Assembly (NCBI RefSeq): GCF_040939455.1
Contig: NC_134110.1
Coordinates: forward strand, 102,453,001-102,517,000
Length of the DNA stretch: 64,000 nucleotides
Source: Microcebus murinus
Lineage: Eukaryota > Chordata > Mammalia > Primates > Cheirogaleidae
Direction: 5' to 3'
A model generated the notes under the pieces. That model was not told the DNA's origin. It did not search any database and was given only the letters and a program-made list of their open reading frames with translations. Both the position numbers and the translations under genes were made by a program. The stretch's first letter is position 1. Every line of letters starts with the position of its first letter. Of the stretch, positions 59,160-64,000 are shown piece by piece.

Positions 59160-59790
59160 TTTGCTACTAACTTTTAGTGTTTTCTTTGCCTTTAGTTTGG
59201 TTTCTAGCAGTTTTACTCTCAGATGACAAGATTTGGCAATCTTTTATCTGCATTGGGCTTGTAGTGCTTTTTGAATCTGTGACTTAATGACTATATCATT
59301 TGGAGAAGTTCCCAATTTCTCTCCAAATCTTGTTTTTGCCTCCCTTGCTTACCCTTCTCCTTCACTGATCCAGTTACAAGTGTGTTAGACCTTTCACCAC
59401 ATATATTTATGTTTGTTTCCTATATTTTCTGTCCTTTCATCTTTCTGCTTCATTATAGATAATTACTTTTGATTTATCTATCAGTTCTTTTTAGCAGTGA
59501 CTAGCTGGAGTTAACCATTTTCTGATTTCTTATTTCTCTTGTTTATTTTTCAGCTCCACAATTTCAATTTGGTTCTTTGTTTATATAGTTTTAAATTTTC
59601 AGCCAGAATATTCAGTCTTAGCCATCTATCATCTCTTGGATCACATAATAATTCAAAAGTCTTTACCTGTTAACTCCATTATCTGTATCTGTGGGTCTGT
59701 TTATATTTTGGGTTGCTTAGTATAGTTTTTAGTCCTTTGATCTCGATCTTGCCTTTTCATGTGCTTGATTTTTTAATAAGAAAAACCAAG
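59160..59790 (-). mobile_element. Old L1/HAL1-like fragment
   Basis: ggtttctagcagttttactc, ggagaagttcccaatttctc, tctgatttcttatttctctt, atttcaatttggttctttgt, then aactccattatctgtatctg and tgtgggtctgtttatatttt resemble reverse L1/HAL1 text of the kind at 54700-54900. Diverged. Confidence 0.5.
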
Positions 59791-60369
59791 GAAATATTAT
59801 AGGGCCTAGGATAACAGTCTACAAAGAATTTGTTTGCTTTTGGCATGCGCTAGGGACTGTTACAATCTCAAATTACTTTAATCCAGCTTCAGAAATGTAA
59901 AAGATTGGAAGTGTGTCCTCCAGTTCTTATGATGGCCAGTCTACTTTTGGTTTAACCTTAATTGTACAATATAACTTTTCTGGATCTGAATGTATGTGTG
60001 CTCCATTGTCTGTTCCTTTGGCTGGCTCTGGTGTTCAATTTTTTATTTCCTAGTCCCACAGAAATATCATGACTGCTTAGTACCTATTTTTAGCTTTGGT
60101 CTCCTCTTTAGGAATCAGAAGTCTCTAAGGAAAAGCATTCCTAGTTGCCTAACTTCCATGTCTTGGTTTCCTTCTCATGGATCCTGGCACCTTCACTGTG
60201 CCTGGCTCCTTCACTGCTATCCTAGATATCCCATACCTAAAGCCACAGGGAGCTTGGTCAGCATTACCATCACATTAAAGACCACCATCACTAGAAACAG
60301 AACTGTACTCCTGATCTTTTTGCATCTTCTCCAGTGTTGTTATTTTTTAACCTTCCATAAGATTAATCA

Positions 60370-60900
60370 AACAAAATGTATTTAACTATACTTCATTTGT
60401 TGGTCATTATTTGGTTTCAGTTTTCCTTATTACAAGTACTGTTTGAATATCCCAACAATATATTTATCTTTACTTACATGTTCTAATATTTCTTTAGATA
60501 CAGTCTCTGATAATGGAATCACTAGACTAAGATCTCTGTGCATTTTAAATATTAATAATGTTATAATGCCTTTCATAAAAGCAAAATTAGTCAACATTTC
60601 TAGTAAATAATAATAAGAGTAATTTCCCTTTAATCAATGTTTGCCATGTATTTCCTCTGAATTTTCATTTGTCAAATGTTCTTTATCTTAATGATTTTGT
60701 GAGAATTTATCACATATAATCTGGGTAATTTTTTGTATACTTTAAGTTATACAAATATTGTGTCTTGCTCTTTGTTGATTATTTTTACTGATTTTAGTGC
60801 AGAAATTTTAAATTTTGATGTCAAATTTATTCCTATATTTTTTCATATTTAATTTTATGAAACCATCATTCCTTTAAAATCCTTCAGTTTTTTAATAACC
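60370..60900 (-). mobile_element. Old L1 3' UTR fragment
   Basis: gtttcagttttccttattac, agatacagtctctgataatg, gaatcactagactaagatct, ttttcatttgtcaaatgttc, gattatttttactgatttta is reverse L1M 3' UTR text. Confidence 0.55.
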
Positions 60901-61934
60901 ATTTCTTAGATACTCTAAGATAAGAGAGTATCTCTTATTTTCTCTCTCTTTCTTTGCTCCCCAGAATCTCTGTTCACTTTTTGAAATACTGATAATTCTA
61001 CCACTTTATATCATTTGAAGTCTTCACTTTAAATCATTTAATCTTAATCTTGTATAGTTAATCTGGCAGATACATTAAATGGTTTTATATTTGATGGTAA
61101 TATAAAAAGAAATTTATTGTTTATCCTCAAAGCCACATTGGATTCAACAAATGGAGTTTTTGTCATATAAGATTAAGTCTTATTTTTCTGGGAGTATGGC
61201 TGCTATGATGAATGCATTATTGGTATTACTTTGTTTTCCTCAAAATAATGGAAGAATGCCTTTTTAAATATATGTATTTAAGCTTTTCATGTTTATTATC
61301 TAAGTTTGACTATTTAACCTTCCTGAATACCAATTGAAATAAAATTAAGTGAATTCCTTACCCTGTTCCCATGGAAATTACAAAATTAATTTTAATTGTC
61401 TTATCATAGAGGACCGGTTTAAACATCTTCTTTCTGCTTAATTTATTCACAATATTTTGCTGTTGTTTTGAACTATAGCAGTTCATGGAATTTACCCTTT
61501 AGAACATTTAATGAAAATTAGACGTTTTTAATTTTTCTAACCATGTCTTTTCTAACTATTTGTATTCTTAAGTGAATACATCTTGGTAGTCCTAAGTACT
61601 CATGAGTGTATTTCCAAGTCATCTAGATTGCCTGGTTACATATTGGGAACAAAATGTTAAAATAGAAATGCAGGCCCCAAGGTAGACAGGGTTCAGCGGG
61701 CATACCTGAGTGAATCTTGATGCAACAAGATTAGGTTTAATAAGATTATTTTCAGTGAGTTCATAAGAGAAAGGGGATAAGCTGTTGTAGATGGATGGTA
61801 TATGATCTGTGAGACAATTTTTTATACCTATATTGTCATCTGTTTGGCTGTCAAGGGATGTAGAGAGTTATGGTTTCTGATCTAGAAGTCTTCATCACAT
61901 CAGGTTTATTTTCTCTTAGCATGCTGTATCACAA

Positions 61935-62095
61935 TTGTAATTAAACTCTAGTGCATGTTTTTAATATAATCTCTTCTCTTAGAATATAAGCTCAAAGAAG
62001 GCAGGACTCTAGTCTCTCTTGTTGCGCTATCCACAAAGCCTTACTGCCATTCATGACACACAGGAGGAACACATTAATTCTTAGTACAATGAGAA
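61935..62095 (+). repeat. L2 LINE 3' end
   Basis: gaatataagctcaaagaagg, caggactctagtctctcttg, then gctatccacaaagccttact and acacacaggaggaacacatt match the L2 3' UTR order. Confidence 0.65.
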
Positions 62096-63498
62096 TTTGG
62101 GTTTAAGAAATGTTAAATTTCTCTTTAGTCTCTTGCTGGTCTGGAATATTTCACATTTTATTACTTACAGATGTCTGTTGCTGTTAATGATATTTCCTCA
62201 TTGCATTTATTTTATCAGTATTTTCTTCAGAATGTAGTTGGTGAAAATAGATAAATTCAGATTAGTTTTAGTAGATTTTACATCTTGCCATACACATTTA
62301 CAACTTGAAGTAGTACATTCTAGTTACATAGTAATTAAAATTTCTAACCACTCCCTATTTTAAAAAGAGGAAAATAAATCATGGAAAGGGATTTATTGCC
62401 TCAACATTTCATAAAATAAAGACCAGTCTAAATGTCTTTAATATTGTTGAAATTGTCTTGTTCTCAGAAATTGAACCAGTTTGACTTCAGTACACACCAT
62501 TTAAATTTAAATGTCATTATGATATTTGGAAGAGCATGAAACAGGAAAGAAAACTACCAGAAAATAGGAAAACATACTTTTCGTTTGCTGGTTATATGGT
62601 TAAATTACTAGAAGAATAATTATTGATTTACAATAGCAAGGCAGCAGTCGGATGTGCAAAACCAAACCATCTATTACATTTTAACTAGTATATAGAGTAG
62701 GGATAAAACCGTCATTGTAGCAATAAACTGCATAGTGATAACCATATTAAGTTATCTTTAGACATTAAATAAAGAGAACTAAAAATATTTGAGAGAGATG
62801 AAAGAACACTGTGGCAAGATCTGTCTGAATTAATTTGTAACCTAAGCACAATCTCTGCTTGACAAAATGATACAATATTTACCTGCAAAAATAAATAAGA
62901 AAGGGTAACTAAGAAAATTGGAAAAATTTTTTTCTACTAAATAATAAAGTACACTGCGAAAGCCCACAATTTAGTCATTGTTTTAAAGACAGGAGCACAG
63001 ATCACTAGAATAAAATGTAGTTCAGAAATAACTGGAAATGGCTATAACTTTTCAATAAATAATTTGAAGACCTGTTGATTATATTTTATTTGGGGGAAAT
63101 GTATAATAATAGTGTTGTATGAGGTTGGCTAGATTAAATCCATTTCCGTTTTTCAGTGACCATATTTTGTTTATGTTTAGACTAACCTGTGGTTTTGTAA
63201 AAGTCTAGACACATTGGTTCTAGTTCTAATTCAGCTATTGTGTCCTGGATAAGTTACTTTATGTCCTCAGCCTTCATTTTTTTCTAGCTAGAAAAGTGAA
63301 AAAAAAGTTAGATGAGCGTTTCTTAAAAATTCTGGGTCTTTTGTGCTGTGATTGCATCTATTACATCCAGAAAAAGAGGATATTAAAATCTTATTTGAAA
63401 ACAAAATAGTTTGTGTTTAACATAGATATTCCTCCTAAGTGAATGTTCATGTATTCATGAAACAAAAATAATGTTCTTTAAAATATTTTTTCTCAAAG

Positions 63499-63683
63499 GG
63501 ATTTTTAGCTAATCAGATGAGAGCTGAAAACTTGAAGGATGCATCTGTATTACCTGATTTGTGCCTGAGTCATGCAAATCAGTTAATGATTATGTTGCAA
63601 AATCATAGAAAACTATTAGATATTAAACAGAAGTGTACCACTGCCAAACAGGAACTAGCAAATAACCTACATGTCAGGCTGAA
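63499..63683 (+). CDS. RB1CC1: RB1CC1 coding exon 9, residues 391-451
   Basis: 185 nt. It encodes GFLANQMRAENLKDASVLPD, then LCLSHANQLMIMLQNHRKLL and DIKQKCTTAKQELANNLHVR, ending L plus two bases of Lys452. Long helices of the N-terminal region. Acceptor tctcaaag, donor gaa|gtaagt. Confidence 0.97.
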
Positions 63684-63915
63684 GTAAGTAATTTTTTTAT
63701 ATCTATTTTAGGTTATTTAGAGTTGTATATATTTATTTCTCCCAAGGGATGGGTAATTTTCACATGCCATTGTATTGAAATAATTGATTCATTAAGTTTG
63801 GAATTATAATACTATTATAGAGCCTTATGTGTCTTGATTTCCTTAGCTTAACTAGTAAGAAATTATTTTTAGCAAACTTTTGTGAATGTTGAAAATAATG
63901 GGTTTCATTCTGTAG
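63684..63915 (+). other. RB1CC1: RB1CC1 intron 9
   Basis: 232 bp, gtaagt to attctgtag. Nothing recognisable. Confidence 0.9.
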
Positions 63916-64000
63916 GTGGTGTTGCTTCGTAATGCTTCATGCTGATCAAGATGGAGAGAAATTACAAGCTTTGCTCCGCCTCGTAATAGAGCTGTTAGAA
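63916..64000 (+). CDS. RB1CC1: RB1CC1 coding exon 10, residues 452-480 (cut by window edge)
   Basis: It starts with the last base of Lys452, then WCCFVMLHADQDGEKLQALL and RLVIELLE at position 64000. No donor is reached, so the exon continues beyond the window. The 85 nt keep the frame (1440 nt in total). Confidence 0.96.

Larger units (their letters stand above)
58292..63498 (+). other. RB1CC1: RB1CC1 intron 8 (5.2 kb)
   Basis: gtaggt to tttctcaaag. Old L1 and L2 pieces are listed separately. I recognise nothing in about 58300-59150, 60900-61930 and 62100-63490. The plus-strand frame at 59990-60385 (131 codons) lacks any recognisable domain and begins inside L1-like DNA, so I treat it as chance. 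Confidence 0.85.
19460..64000 (+). other. RB1CC1: RB1CC1 (FIP200) gene, 5' part: promoter to coding exon 10
   Basis: The gene encodes FIP200, the large scaffold of the ULK1-ATG13-ATG101 complex that starts autophagosome formation in the cytoplasm; it also has reported links to FAK/PYK2 and RB1 expression. Ten exons are visible, two of them wholly 5' UTR. Joined coding exons give one frame of 480 codons with no stop, from MKLYVFLVNTGTTLAFD to LRLVIELLE. I recognise the protein by sequence (for example ASCGRLVNEQKELAQ and ADQDGEKLQALLRL). All closed introns are GT-AG. The human protein is about 1,594 residues, so the coiled coil and the C-terminal Claw domain lie beyond the right edge. The 5' boundary is an estimate. 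Confidence 0.96.

Noticed and set aside
59990..60385. 131-codon plus-strand frame in intron 8
   Set aside because: No recognisable domain, no splice support, and it lies next to L1-like DNA.

Overview
The window is primate nuclear DNA, most likely from a Malagasy lemur. The Alu elements are the lemur type: their middle linker carries an 'aattggccaactgatatata' block instead of the A-rich linker of monkey and ape Alus, and several copies are full length with clean target-site duplications. L1 3' ends of one young subfamily (1-75, 30011-30238) fit the same picture. Nothing looks bacterial or viral, and most short open frames here are chance frames or decayed LINE-1.

The only protein-coding gene I can support is RB1CC1 (FIP200), on the + strand, entering from its promoter and running off the right edge. 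About 19 kb of repeat-rich intergenic DNA (1-18.9 kb) leads to a CpG island (about 18.96-20.42 kb) that holds the TATA-less promoter and 5' UTR exon 1, ending at 19841. Intron 1 is about 20.6 kb. UTR exon 2 is 40483-40597. Exon 3 (41498-41620) carries the start codon at 41550. Coding exons 4 to 10 follow at 42647-42773, 42944-43114, 49398-49600, 51131-51557, 58121-58291, 63499-63683 and 63916 onward. All introns that close inside the window are GT-AG. The exons join without a frame break into 480 codons (1440 nt), roughly the first third of a protein of about 1,594 residues in human. FIP200 is the scaffold of the ULK1-ATG13-ATG101 autophagy initiation complex. This part encodes the ubiquitin-like start and most of the N-terminal dimer region that binds ATG13.

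The 5' UTR is unusual. It has five GGGC repeats able to form a G-quadruplex, a 9-bp GC hairpin, and directly after it an upstream ATG in optimal context. That ATG opens a 42-codon uORF running across the exon 1-exon 2 splice junction. Two more short uORFs lie in the same leader, which suggests control of translation.

The rest is transposon archaeology: lemur Alus, older Alus and Alu monomers, L1 of several ages (one with an antisense ORF1 remnant at 54671-55021), MIR and L2, two related hAT-like elements, a TA-flanked DNA transposon with well-preserved inverted repeats, a solo LTR inserted in a MIR, and a fragment of U2 snRNA. Three tiny retro-insertions stand out: 20-31 bp of unique sequence plus a poly(A) tail inside 14-15 bp target duplications. 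I found no evidence of a wholly new biological system. The best leads are the structured uORF leader, the DNA transposon and the micro-insertions.
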